Assembly (NCBI GenBank): GCA_965224815.1
Contig: CBDDAF010000003.1
Coordinates: 1,364,001-1,428,000, forward strand
Reading direction: 5' to 3'
Source of the DNA: CAYPEL01 sp036479985
GTDB taxonomy: Bacteria; Pseudomonadota; Gammaproteobacteria; DSM-19610
Length of the DNA: 64,000 nt
The first letter of the stretch is position 1; every line of letters begins with the position of its first letter. This document shows positions 1-7,787 of the stretch, in pieces. A program made the translations under genes and the position numbers. The notes under the pieces are model-generated. The model searched no databases and had not been told where the DNA came from. It was given only the letters and a program-made list of their open reading frames with translations.

Positions 1-315
1 CTTTTCCGCATTCAGCTGAGTCACATCAAAACAATAACAAATTGGCCGGTCTTGTTTTGTCTCTTTCTGACCGACCCGAGATTTTACATCTGAGACCTGA
101 ATCACTGAATCATCCTGACCAAAATAGACCACCTGGCATTGTGGGTCCGTACAAAAGTAATAGCCCTGCTGTTTCAGATCGACTAACCAGGGACTTTTGA
201 TATGATGCAGAAGAGTTTTGGTACCGACTTTGTCATACGTTTGGCCATTCGCTGGACACCGATATTTTTTTGGAAATGTTCTCGAGGAAATTTGTTCTGA
301 ACAACATTCAGACAT
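1..315 (-). CDS. CopZ-like iron-sulfur metallochaperone, partial
   Basis: This is the first 105 codons of a minus-strand gene whose 3' part lies before the window. Visible Cys landmarks are C4-C5, C20 in RCPANG, C55 in YYFC, C60 in DPQC, and RPICYCF close to the window edge. The spacing, with VYFG after C60 and a late CYCF, is that of the zinc/[2Fe-2S] domain of CopZ-type copper chaperones (Archaeoglobus CopZ N-terminal domain, often annotated as an iron-sulfur-binding metallochaperone). Family knowledge suggests metal handling in the cytoplasm. The heavy-metal-associated domain that sometimes follows cannot be seen here. The ATG at 315 is preceded by AGGAG eight bases upstream. Confidence 0.72.
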   Translation of the reverse strand, partial: MSECCSEQISSRTFPKKYRCPANGQTYDKVGTKTLLHHIKSPWLVDLKQQGYYFCTDPQCQVVYFGQDDSVIQVSDVKSRVGQKETKQDRPICYCFDVTQLNAEK

Positions 316-388
316 TGGCTTTACTCCTGGCGCAGGCATAACTAGATAAATAATAGTAAGGTATTTATTCGTCTATAATTCAGTGCAT

Positions 389-423
389 CGTTGGGTTTCG
401 CTATCGCTCTACCCAACCTACAA
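389..423. repeat. short REP-like hairpin
   Basis: Arms TTGGGT (391-396) and ACCCAA (411-416) enclose TTCGCTATCGCTCT and are followed by CCTACAA. The text matches a hairpin unit I know as scattered between genes in many proteobacteria (GTAGGTTGGG...). It lies between the divergent CopZ-like and SDR genes. No function is visible. Confidence 0.55.
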
Positions 424-471
424 TAGACCTTAACATGTATATAAATATAGCAGCATTGTGGGTGTAAAAAT

Positions 472-1149
472 ATGAATGTTCTGATTACTGGCGCAAACCG
501 GGGGATTGGCCTGGCATTTACCAAGCACTATCTACAACAGGGCCACAAAGTCTGGGCCTGCCACCGGACTGATGCAGGTGGCTTAACGGCAATTGAATCG
601 CCACAGCTTACCTGTTTGAATTGGGATGTCGCCGACTATCCATCAACACAATCCTTGCAGCAGTTACCAGATAGAATCGGGCTTTTGGTCAACAATGCTG
701 GCATCTATGGCATGGCAAAAATGGAGGGTCAGTCGCTTGATACCATCACCCCGGAAAGCATGCTTCATGTATTCGATATTGATTGTGTCGGTGCATTACG
801 TGTTGTGCAATCAGTTAAGGATAGAGTGATTCTTGCAAAAGGCATCATCGCCAACATCAGCTCTAAAATGGGGTCGTCCGATGATAATACCAGCGGTGGT
901 TGCTATGCCTATCGTGCTGCAAAAGCAGCGTTGTGTATTGTTTCCAAATCTATGGCTGTTGATCTTGAACCAAAAGGTGTGCGAGTGATTACCTTGCATC
1001 CAGGTTGGGTGAAAACTGATATGACAGGTAATACGGGTGAAATTGATACACAGACTTCTGTAGATGGGATGTGCCGGGTGATTGATAATATTGATCAGTA
1101 TGATCTGGGTGGTTTTGTGGCCTGGGATGGGGAGGTTGTTCCGTTTTGA
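472..1149 (+). CDS. SDR-family oxidoreductase
   Basis: A 225-residue classical short-chain dehydrogenase/reductase. It has the N-terminal nucleotide-binding TGANRGIG (residues 6-13), NNAGIYG (about 73-79), a serine in NISSK (about 128-132) and the catalytic YAYRAAK (YxxxK) near residue 144. The length and the C-terminal HPGWVKTDM segment resemble the CsgA/C-factor-like single-domain SDRs, which use NAD(P)H on unknown carbonyl or hydroxyl substrates. It stands alone: divergent from the CopZ-like gene and convergent with nusB. The start ATG lies after an A/T-rich leader without a strong Shine-Dalgarno. The substrate cannot be assigned. Confidence 0.85.
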   Translation: MNVLITGANRGIGLAFTKHYLQQGHKVWACHRTDAGGLTAIESPQLTCLNWDVADYPSTQSLQQLPDRIGLLVNNAGIYGMAKMEGQSLDTITPESMLHVFDIDCVGALRVVQSVKDRVILAKGIIANISSKMGSSDDNTSGGCYAYRAAKAALCIVSKSMAVDLEPKGVRVITLHPGWVKTDMTGNTGEIDTQTSVDGMCRVIDNIDQYDLGGFVAWDGEVVPF

Positions 1150-1183
1150 TTGATTGTTTCTTTGAATAATTCGGTTGCTTCAC

Positions 1184-1286
1184 TATTTATTTAATCCCCC
1201 TCTCCCTAACCCTCTCGGCAACCGCTCCTGCGTGGCTCTAGCACCTACATCCCTGTAGGCGTCCCTGGGGGGAGAGGGGAGTTAAA
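1184..1286. repeat. palindromic repeat with TACAGGGATGTA-type core
   Basis: Lies between the convergent ends of the SDR gene and nusB. The outer arms, TTATTTAA plus CCCCTCTCCC at 1184-1207 and GGGGAGAGGGG plus TTAAATAA at about 1267-1287, form an imperfect inverted repeat of the common CCCTCTCCC type. The inner segment (about 1216-1267) carries CCTACATCCCTGTAGG, the reverse complement of the TACAGGGATGTA motif also found near 4690, 32850 and 49880. It could act as a bidirectional transcription barrier. Confidence 0.5.
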
Positions 1287-1295
1287 TAACTAAAG

Positions 1296-1754
1296 TTACT
1301 TTTCCCCTTTAGGATGTTCGACTGCACGCAACTTTTGTGCGACTTTATCGAGAACCCCATTGATATATTTATACGCCTGGTCGGCACCAAATTTCTTGGT
1401 AAGATTTACTGATTCGTTGATTACAACTTTATAGGGAATGTCGATTCGCTTTTCGAGCTCGTAACTTGCCAGTCTTAACAGAGCGCGTTCAACTGGATCT
1501 AGCTCATCGACTGGGCGGTCGAGATAGGATGAGTAATATGCATCGATTTCATCCAGCCGGGCAGGAATTTTATGCAGTAGTTCGTGAAAATAGTCGCCGT
1601 CTGCCTTGGTGAAATCTTCGTCTTCGTGAAACTGCGCCTCGATATCATTCAGGTTACTACCTGACAAATCCCACTGATAGAGAGCCTGCATGGCATAATG
1701 CCGTGCACGAATACGCAATGCCGTACTGGTCTGTTTGGGGTTAACCGCTGCCAC
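1296..1754 (-). CDS. nusB: transcription antitermination factor NusB
   Basis: 152 residues, the usual NusB length. It begins RIRARHYAMQALYQWD (the family's R-R--A-QALY-W signature) and contains DRPVDELDPVERALLRLASYEL and the conserved VVINESVNLTKKFG before YKYINGVLDKVA. NusB binds boxA RNA with NusE/S10 during rRNA antitermination. It is the last gene of the minus-strand rib run, four bases after ribH, the classic ribH-nusB arrangement. The stop is followed by a palindromic repeat that could end the transcript. Confidence 0.96.
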   Translation of the reverse strand: MAAVNPKQTSTALRIRARHYAMQALYQWDLSGSNLNDIEAQFHEDEDFTKADGDYFHELLHKIPARLDEIDAYYSSYLDRPVDELDPVERALLRLASYELEKRIDIPYKVVINESVNLTKKFGADQAYKYINGVLDKVAQKLRAVEHPKGEK

Positions 1755-1758
1755 AAGA

Positions 1759-2232
1759 TTATTTAATTTCCTTGAGCAAACTGATCATTTCAATAATTGA
1801 CATCGCCGCTTCGCCACCTTTGTTACCCGCCTTGGTACCGGCTCGTTCAATCGCCTGCTCGATGCTATCAACTGTCAGCACACCAAAAGCAATCGGAATA
1901 TTATGCTTCAGTGACACACTGGATAAACCTTTTGTGCATTCACCTGCAACGTATTCAAAGTGTGGGGTGCCACCCCGGATCACAGCACCCAGCGCTACAA
2001 TTGCATCGTATTTTTTGGTCACCGCCAAACGTTGTGCTGCAATCGGCATTTCAAAGGCACCAGGCACACGAATAATATTCAGGTCACGATCTTCAGCACC
2101 GTGACGTTTCAGGGTATCAATTGCACCACTCAACAGACTTTCAACAATAAACCCGTTAAAGCGTGACACCAGTAAGGCGATGCGCGCATTACTGATTGTT
2201 AATTGACCCTCTATTATCGTTATATCACTCAT
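1759..2232 (-). CDS. ribH: 6,7-dimethyl-8-ribityllumazine synthase
   Basis: A 157-residue lumazine synthase. It condenses 5-amino-6-ribitylaminouracil with 3,4-dihydroxy-2-butanone 4-phosphate, the penultimate riboflavin step. Recognisable are SRFNGFIVESLL near residue 24, VPGAFEMPIAAQ, GAVIRGGTPHFEYV (substrate loop with the conserved HF) and the C-terminal NKGGEAAMSIIEM. It sits 25 bases after ribBA and just before nusB, so it is probably co-transcribed with both. Confidence 0.96.
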   Translation of the reverse strand: MSDITIIEGQLTISNARIALLVSRFNGFIVESLLSGAIDTLKRHGAEDRDLNIIRVPGAFEMPIAAQRLAVTKKYDAIVALGAVIRGGTPHFEYVAGECTKGLSSVSLKHNIPIAFGVLTVDSIEQAIERAGTKAGNKGGEAAMSIIEMISLLKEIK

Positions 2233-2257
2233 GGTATTAACTCCACTTAAAAATTAT

Positions 2258-3367
2258 TTATTGATCGCCTTCCACGTATTCAACAACTTCCAGGCCAAAA
2301 CCAGACAGGCCGTGGACTACTTTCGGCGCACTCATAACACGCATACGCCGCACACCCAAATCGGTCAGCATTTGCGCACCGATTCCATAAGTTCGCAACT
2401 CTTCCTTGGTTTCATGTTCAACCGGTTCACCGGTGCGTGCATGTTCATCGTAATTGCGTATGCGTTCGGCAAGCTGCTTCGGTGTTTCATGCTGACCAAG
2501 CACAATGATAACGCCCTCGCCTTTTACAGCCACCTGTTTCATGGCATCTCGCAATGGCCAACCGGAGTCAGCCATTTGAGCACCAAACAGATCAGACAGG
2601 CTATCCTGTACTTGTACACGTACCAGGGTCGGCGTTTCGGCATTGACCTTACCCATAACAAGCGCCATATGCAGGTATTTGTCGATCCTGTCCTGATAGG
2701 AAACCAGCCGGAAGGTGCCATATTCAGTGGGCAAATCACATTGCGCAACACGCTCGATAGTTTTTTCGTTAGCGATACGGTAATGAATCAAATCGGCGAT
2801 CGTGCCGACTTTCAGATTATGCTGTTCTGCAAATTTCTCCAGGTCAGGACGGCGCGCCATGGTGCCATCTTCGTTGAGAATTTCCACAATAACGGCGGCA
2901 GGCTCAAGTCCAGCAAGCCGGGCAAGATCACAGCCTGCTTCGGTATGACCGGCACGCGTTAACACACCACCGGGCTGAGCCATGAGCGGAAAAATATGTC
3001 CGGGTTGCACCAGATCACGAGGTGCCGCATTCGGCTGCACTGCTGAGCGTACAGTATGCGCACGATCGTAAGCCGAAATACCTGTTGTTACACCTTCGGC
3101 CGCTTCGATTGAGACAGTAAAATTGGTAGAATGCGCAGTCTGGTTATCATCCACCATCAGCGGTAATGCCAGTTGCTTACAACGCTCACGCGTAACCGTC
3201 AGGCAAATCAGTCCACGTCCGTGAGTTGCCATAAAGTTAATATCTTCAGGACGAACCATGGAGGCAGCCATCAATAAATCGCCTTCGTTTTCACGATCTT
3301 CGTCATCCATGATAATGACCATTTGGCCAGTACGGATGTCTTCAATAATTTCTTCAGTAGAGTTCAA
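2258..3367 (-). CDS. ribBA: 3,4-dihydroxy-2-butanone 4-phosphate synthase with degenerate GTP cyclohydrolase II domain
   Basis: Residues 1-200 are an intact RibB domain: DDEDRENEGDLL (21-32), HGRGLICL (49-56) and RAGHTEAGCDLARL (138-151). It converts ribulose 5-phosphate to the four-carbon unit of riboflavin. Residues ~205-369 have the GTP cyclohydrolase II fold, but where active RibA has the zinc-binding Cys of SEC...RCDCG this protein reads QDSLSDLFGAQMADSGW, with no cysteine. The late catalytic region is also changed (TYGIGAQML). By family knowledge such domains are inactive, as in several pseudomonad RibB proteins, so ribA should be elsewhere in the genome. Total length 369. Confidence 0.93.
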   Translation of the reverse strand: MNSTEEIIEDIRTGQMVIIMDDEDRENEGDLLMAASMVRPEDINFMATHGRGLICLTVTRERCKQLALPLMVDDNQTAHSTNFTVSIEAAEGVTTGISAYDRAHTVRSAVQPNAAPRDLVQPGHIFPLMAQPGGVLTRAGHTEAGCDLARLAGLEPAAVIVEILNEDGTMARRPDLEKFAEQHNLKVGTIADLIHYRIANEKTIERVAQCDLPTEYGTFRLVSYQDRIDKYLHMALVMGKVNAETPTLVRVQVQDSLSDLFGAQMADSGWPLRDAMKQVAVKGEGVIIVLGQHETPKQLAERIRNYDEHARTGEPVEHETKEELRTYGIGAQMLTDLGVRRMRVMSAPKVVHGLSGFGLEVVEYVEGDQ

Positions 3368-3446
3368 TTTTTATTCGCTATTTATAGTAAAATTTGTAGC
3401 CATTGAATCGATGGATTCCGAGTTTAATAAATACTTTACAAAGTCA

Positions 3447-3554
3447 GGAAACCTCTGATGTTATGTAGGAGCGGCTTTAGCCGCGATGGGGCGCGGTGCG
3501 TTCATCGCGGCTGAAGCCGCTCCTACAGATTCTCGCTAAATAATCAGAGGTTCC
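3447..3554. repeat. MITE-like palindromic repeat, copy 1
   Basis: Ends are GGAAACCTCTGATG (3447-3460) and TAATCAGAGGTTCC (3541-3554), near-perfect inverted repeats. The interior is the hairpin TGTAGGAGCGGCTTTAGCCGCGATG (two arms, 3465-3487 and 3504-3526), a REP-like sequence common in gammaproteobacteria. The right terminal repeat runs into ribE and its TCTGA supplies the ribE stop codon. Related copies occur at 4227 and 48278. Confidence 0.8.
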
Positions 3555-4209
3555 TTAGAATTCCACAGCGTTGTAAAAAATCCTCATCAATACCTGACAC
3601 ACCTGGTGTTGCAGCCTTGTCACCGAGCAGCAGGCGTTCAAGATAGCGGGCAATTATATCGATTTCCAGATTAAAACGCCGCCCCGGTTTAAAATCAGCC
3701 ATCGTTGTCTCGGTCAGGGTGTGCGGCACAATATTCAGCTCGAATTCACTCGCTTTAACCTTGTTAACTGTAAGGCTGACCCCGTCAATACAAACAGAAC
3801 CCTTTGCAGCAATATAACGGGCCAGTGCAGCCGGGGCGCGCAGGCGAAACCGCTCAGATCGTCCATCGGTCCAACGATCAACCACTTCACCTACATCATC
3901 CACATGGCCACTGACCAGGTGACCACCTAAACGGGTCGTCGGTGTCAGTGCTTTCTCTAAATTTACCCGATCCCCAATTTTCAAATCACACAGCGTGGTA
4001 TGAGCCAGAGTTTCAGCGGACACATCGGCCCAGAAACCGTCACCTGGCAGGTCGACTGCCGTCAGACATACACCGCTGGTCGCTATACTGTCACCCAGTG
4101 CAGCATCTGATAAATCCAGCTTACCGGTATCAATATGCAGCCGCATATCACCACCACGCTTCTCCAGTGCTGCGATCTTACCCACCGATTGAATAATGCC
4201 TGTAAACAT
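3544..4209 (-). CDS. ribE: riboflavin synthase alpha chain
   Basis: 221 residues, starting with the canonical MFTGIIQSVGKI. Two tandem lumazine-binding barrels are visible. The first has GVCLTAV (~47-53) and the GHLVSGHVDDVG linker; the second has SVCIDGVSLTVN and LNIVPHTLTETT, followed by LEIDIIARYLERLL. It disproportionates two molecules of dimethylribityllumazine into riboflavin. The last codons (ILRNL plus stop) are written by the terminal repeat of a MITE-like element, so the natural C-terminus has probably been altered slightly. The upstream neighbour is a small membrane-protein gene, the downstream one ribBA. Confidence 0.95.
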   Translation of the reverse strand: MFTGIIQSVGKIAALEKRGGDMRLHIDTGKLDLSDAALGDSIATSGVCLTAVDLPGDGFWADVSAETLAHTTLCDLKIGDRVNLEKALTPTTRLGGHLVSGHVDDVGEVVDRWTDGRSERFRLRAPAALARYIAAKGSVCIDGVSLTVNKVKASEFELNIVPHTLTETTMADFKPGRRFNLEIDIIARYLERLLLGDKAATPGVSGIDEDFLQRCGILRNL

Positions 4210-4226
4210 ACTTTTCCTAAATCCAG

Positions 4227-4365
4227 GGAACCTCTGATTAATTAGTGAGCATCTGCAGGAGCGGCTTCAGCCGCGATGGACACCGCTGCCACATCGCGGC
4301 TAAAGCCGCTCCTACAGAATTTACATTGTTCAAAATAGCAAAATTCACGACACATCAGAGGTTCC
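4227..4365. repeat. MITE-like palindromic repeat, copy 2
   Basis: Terminal inverted repeats GGAACCTCTGATTA (4227-4240) and ACATCAGAGGTTCC (4352-4365) flank a central hairpin built from GCAGGAGCGGCTTCAGCCGCGATG and its complement (4255-4316). The right end stops one base before the stop codon of the small membrane-protein gene (TAG at 4366-4368). It is 139 bp long, larger than copy 1 because of a longer right flank. Confidence 0.8.
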
Positions 4366-4593
4366 CTAGATATGTGGCTTATTACGCCACTCGGACTCAT
4401 CACCGGATCCAGACTTTACGTGCATTTGTTCACGGGCAGCGCTGTATGCCATGGCACCAATAAGAACAACACTAATAGTAGCAAGAGATTTAAATGCAAT
4501 ATCACTGTCTATGTAATCCCAGATAGCCAAAATACAAATCACGATCGCTGCAAAGATACCGATCGCAGTCAACATAAAAAGAAAACGCTTCAT
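4366..4593 (-). CDS. small two-helix membrane protein of unknown function
   Basis: 75 residues. A first hydrophobic segment at about 4-25 (FLFMLTAIGIFAAIVICILA) and a second at about 36-51 (SLATISVVLIGAMAYSA) are followed by a charged tail with REQMHVKSGSGDESEW. I recognise no family. The ATG is preceded by GAGGTG at a suitable distance, which supports a real gene. It lies between ribD and ribE, separated from each by an inserted repeat element, so it may share the rib transcript. The inner membrane is the likely location. No function can be inferred. Confidence 0.55.
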   Translation of the reverse strand: MKRFLFMLTAIGIFAAIVICILAIWDYIDSDIAFKSLATISVVLIGAMAYSAAREQMHVKSGSGDESEWRNKPHI

Positions 4594-4614
4594 TACAATT
4601 TCACCTCATAAACT

Positions 4615-4735
4615 AGTACGTAAGTGATTCGGTCTGCTTTTTCGTGACCGTCGGCAGCAGGGATGCTGCCATCGCAGCGTACAGGGATGTATTCACAGCG
4701 AGTCACGAAAAAATGTGCCGGGTCACTGACGTACG
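4615..4735. repeat. palindromic repeat, conserved core with locus-specific arms
   Basis: Inner arms TTTTTCGTGAC (4638-4648) and GTCACGAAAAA (4702-4712) are perfect. Outer parts extend the match imperfectly to 4615 and 4735 (AGTACGTAAGTGA against TCACTGACGTAC). The 53-nt loop holds GGCAGCAGGGATGCTGCC and then GCGTACAGGGATGTATTCACAGCG. That last segment recurs almost unchanged in the loops at 32834-32885 (reverse orientation) and 49850-49901, while the arms do not. Confidence 0.75.
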
Positions 4736-4766
4736 GCTTAGTATATACCGATCCACCAGATTCCTA

Positions 4767-5876
4767 TCAGCTGTTAGTCACCTGCGCTGTAATACGGATA
4801 TCGCACCCAATAGCCCGCATATCAGTAATTTGCAGTGAAACCCTGTCCTGCATAGCATCAAGTCCCGGCATATGAAACAGACCCCGCGCGGAATCCCCCA
4901 TCAAATGAGGCGCCATATAAATGATCAGCTCATCAACCAGGCCCGATTGAAGCATCGCACCCGCCAGCGTCATGCCCGTTTCCAGCATGACTTCATTCAC
5001 CTGCCGATCGGCAAGTTTTTTCAGCACCGACTGGAGATTGAGACCACCGTTGTCCGATTCTACTTTAACTAGTTCGACACCTGCTTTAACAAGTAGCGGC
5101 CAGTTCTTATCTGTTTTATCTGCCGCCGTCATAATCAACACCTGGCCTTCAAGAGACAACATCCGGGCATCGCCTGGACACCGCAATTCAGAATCAAGTA
5201 TTACCCGCAAGGGTTGTCGTACCGGTTCCACACCGGCCAAATCACTGGCAGCAAGTCGCACATTCATGGACGGGTTATCTGCCAGAACAGTGCCTATCCC
5301 TGTCAAAATTGCAGAACTGCGCGCACGTAAAAACTGTACATCTTTTCTGGACGCCTCACTGGTTATCCATTGGCTCTCACCCGACGCCATCGCCGTTCGT
5401 CCGTCGAGACTCATCGCCAGCTTGCATCGCACAAAGGGCCGACCACGCTGCATACGCGAAATAAAACCAGGATTTAATGCTTCAGCCTCATTTTTTAATA
5501 ATCCTGTATCCACACCGATACCCGCAGCTTGCAGACGCGCCAGCCCCTGACCGGCAACCTGTGGATTAGGATCCTGCATTGCAACCACCGCGCGTGAAAT
5601 ACCCGCCTCGATTAATGCATCAGCACAAGGTGGAGTGCGGCCTTGATGACTACAAGGCTCGAGTGTTACATAGGCTGTAGCACCTGCCGCCTTACTACCT
5701 GCATCACGTAATGCCTGTACTTCTGCGTGTGATTCACCGGCTTTTGCATGCCAGCCTCGACCAACCACTTCATCCTGATTGACTAGCACACAGCCAACGC
5801 GTGGATTGGGATCAGTGGTATACAGTCCGCGCCGCGCCAATTGCAGTGCTTCTGACATGTAAGCGTGATCGTTCAT
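4767..5876 (-). CDS. ribD: bifunctional riboflavin deaminase/reductase RibD
   Basis: 369 residues. The N-terminal deaminase domain (1-~145) shows the zinc site HAE (around 50) and PCSHQGRTPPC (around 74-84). The C-terminal reductase domain starts near RPFVRCKLAMSLDGRTA and contains SQWITSEASRKD and the late VNEVMLETGMTLAGAML (usual form: LxEGG). The enzyme performs the second and third steps of pyrimidine-intermediate processing in riboflavin synthesis. It lies 25 bases after nrdR, the conserved nrdR-ribD pairing. No FMN riboswitch was seen upstream. Confidence 0.95.
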   Translation of the reverse strand: MNDHAYMSEALQLARRGLYTTDPNPRVGCVLVNQDEVVGRGWHAKAGESHAEVQALRDAGSKAAGATAYVTLEPCSHQGRTPPCADALIEAGISRAVVAMQDPNPQVAGQGLARLQAAGIGVDTGLLKNEAEALNPGFISRMQRGRPFVRCKLAMSLDGRTAMASGESQWITSEASRKDVQFLRARSSAILTGIGTVLADNPSMNVRLAASDLAGVEPVRQPLRVILDSELRCPGDARMLSLEGQVLIMTAADKTDKNWPLLVKAGVELVKVESDNGGLNLQSVLKKLADRQVNEVMLETGMTLAGAMLQSGLVDELIIYMAPHLMGDSARGLFHMPGLDAMQDRVSLQITDMRAIGCDIRITAQVTNS

Positions 5877-5901
5877 GACTGATTAAAAATAATTAATAAA
5901 G

Positions 5902-6414
5902 CTATTTTTTATTATCATCATCAGATAACAAAGGCATTTGCTGTCGATTTTGTTCCGGTGTTGGACCTTTTTCAAGTCGGTCTATTTCTTCCCGGAATTC
6001 GCTGACATCTTCAAAACTGCGATATACCGAAGCAAACCTTACATAGGCAACCTGATCCAGGTCGCGCAGTTCTTCCATTACCCACTCACCTAATTGGCGC
6101 GATGGCAGTTCACGCTCACCACATGCTCGCAGCCGGTGCTGAATACGACTGATCGCAGCATCAATACTTTCAGTATTTACCGGTCGTTTTTCCAATGCTC
6201 GTAAAATGCCATTTAATAACTTCTCATCATTAAATGGTTCACGCGTGCCATCGGTTTTGATAATACGTGGCATCACCAATTCTGCCGTTTCGTAAGTGGT
6301 AAAGCGTTCGCTACAATCGATACATTCACGGCGGCGGCGCACCTGACTGCCTTCACCGGCTAATCGCGAATCAACTACTTTGGTATCGTCATTACCACAA
6401 AACGGACATTGCAT
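5902..6414 (-). CDS. nrdR: transcriptional repressor NrdR
   Basis: 170 residues (family ~150-175). The N-terminal zinc ribbon is complete (C3, C6, and C31/C34 in ECIDCSERF), with the VVDSR and VRRRREC basic stretch for DNA contact. The ATP-cone domain follows (MPRIIKTDGTREPFNDEKLLNGILRALEKRPV, ~49-80). NrdR senses ATP/dATP and represses ribonucleotide reductase genes. The C-terminal LEKGPTPEQNRQQMPLLSDDDNKK tail is a variable extension. It is 14 bases downstream of glyA and upstream of ribD, a frequent order in gammaproteobacteria. Confidence 0.96.
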   Translation of the reverse strand: MQCPFCGNDDTKVVDSRLAGEGSQVRRRRECIDCSERFTTYETAELVMPRIIKTDGTREPFNDEKLLNGILRALEKRPVNTESIDAAISRIQHRLRACGERELPSRQLGEWVMEELRDLDQVAYVRFASVYRSFEDVSEFREEIDRLEKGPTPEQNRQQMPLLSDDDNKK

Positions 6415-6428
6415 AATTCAATCAGTTA

Positions 6429-7691
6429 TCAGATATTCGATTCGTAAACCGGCAAGCGTTTGCAAATATCCAACACCTGGCTGCGCACACTATCTATCGT
6501 TGACTGATTAGTCACATCATCCATCACATCACACATCCACCCAGCCAACTGCTTTACATCATTCTCATCAAAACCACGCGTCGTTACTGCTGGTGTGCCA
6601 ACGCGAATCCCACTGGTTACAAAAGGTGACTGTGGATCATTTGGCACAGCATTTTTATTCACGGTTATATTTGCAGCGCCCAATGCAGCATCGGCTTCTT
6701 TCCCAGTTATGCCTTTATCGATTAAATCGACAAGGAATAAATGATCATCGGTGCCGCCAGAGACCACCTTGTAACCACGCTCCAGAAATACACTCGCCAT
6801 CGCACGCGCATTGGCCAGCACTTGGGCCTGGTAGGTTTTAAATTCGGGTTCTAACGCTTCCTTAAAAGCAACTGCCTTGCCCGCAATGACATGTATTAAC
6901 GGCCCACCCTGAGTACCGGGAAACACCAATGAATTGAATTTCTTCTCGATGTCAGGATTGGACTTGCAAAGGATCAGTCCGCCGCGCGGTCCACGCAAAG
7001 TTTTATGCGTTGTGGTTGTGACAACATCTGCGATCGGGATTGGGCTCGGATAGTGACCGGTTGCAATCAAACCAGCAACATGCGCCATGTCGACGAACAA
7101 AAATGCCCCCACCGAATCAGCGATCTCACGACAACGCTGCCAATCGACAACTCTTGAGTAAGCCGAAAAACCAGCCACAACCATTTTTGGTTTATGTTCA
7201 GTCGCCAACTGCTGCATCTGGTCATAATCAATTTCGCCGGTATCGGCCTTCAAACCATACTGAACCGCGTTATAAAGCTTGCCAGAAAAATTTACTTTGG
7301 AACCATGCGTCAGATGGCCACCGTCGGCCAGGCTCATCCCTAATATCGTGTCACCTGGCTCACACAACGCCATATAGACCGCTGCATTGGCCTGTGACCC
7401 AGAGTGAGGCTGCACATTCGCATAATCGGCGCCAAACAGCTGTTTGGCACGATCGATTGCTAATTGCTCGGCGGTATCAACATGTTCACAACCCCCGTAA
7501 TAACGCTTGCCAGGATAGCCTTCAGCATACTTGTTTGTCAGCACCGAACCTTGCGCCTCCATAACACGAGGACTGGTATAGTTTTCTGAGGCGATCAGTT
7601 CAATATGTTCTTCCTGACGCGTGATTTCACGGTTAATGGCAGACGCGAGTTCGTCATCGAACCCTGCGATGGTCATGTCTTTGCTGAACAT
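6429..7691 (-). CDS. glyA: serine hydroxymethyltransferase
   Basis: 420 residues, the full family length. It interconverts serine and glycine with tetrahydrofolate and feeds the one-carbon pool for purine synthesis (purL is in this window). Seen are EEHIELIASENYTSPRVMEAQGS (N-terminal folate/PLP region), YGGCEHVDTAEQLAIDRAK, HGSKVNFSGKLY and the PLP-lysine motif VTTTTHKTLRGPRGGLILC near residue 229. The C-terminus SGIRVGTPAVTTRGF is also typical. It is first in the glyA-nrdR-ribD run. I saw no glycine riboswitch in the 96 bases upstream. Confidence 0.97.
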   Translation of the reverse strand: MFSKDMTIAGFDDELASAINREITRQEEHIELIASENYTSPRVMEAQGSVLTNKYAEGYPGKRYYGGCEHVDTAEQLAIDRAKQLFGADYANVQPHSGSQANAAVYMALCEPGDTILGMSLADGGHLTHGSKVNFSGKLYNAVQYGLKADTGEIDYDQMQQLATEHKPKMVVAGFSAYSRVVDWQRCREIADSVGAFLFVDMAHVAGLIATGHYPSPIPIADVVTTTTHKTLRGPRGGLILCKSNPDIEKKFNSLVFPGTQGGPLIHVIAGKAVAFKEALEPEFKTYQAQVLANARAMASVFLERGYKVVSGGTDDHLFLVDLIDKGITGKEADAALGAANITVNKNAVPNDPQSPFVTSGIRVGTPAVTTRGFDENDVKQLAGWMCDVMDDVTNQSTIDSVRSQVLDICKRLPVYESNI

Positions 7692-7787
7692 CTGATTTTC
7701 CTGACTAGGCTAAAAGGAGCAATGATACTGAAATAAACGCCTGAACGACAGCAAGATGCCTGCTGAAAGCGTTCTAAATGAAGGGAT

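Noticed and set aside
2231..2962. 243-codon plus-strand frame opposite ribBA
   Set aside because: Entirely antisense to a well-supported gene; no family resemblance.
3368..3543. Possible FMN riboswitch before ribBA (also looked for before ribE and ribD)
   Set aside because: None of the conserved RFN segments (AGGG...GGGGTGAAATTCCC...) is present; the space is filled by the MITE-like repeat.
7692..7787. Possible glycine riboswitch upstream of glyA
   Set aside because: The 96 bases show no paired aptamer with the conserved GGAGAG...GG core.
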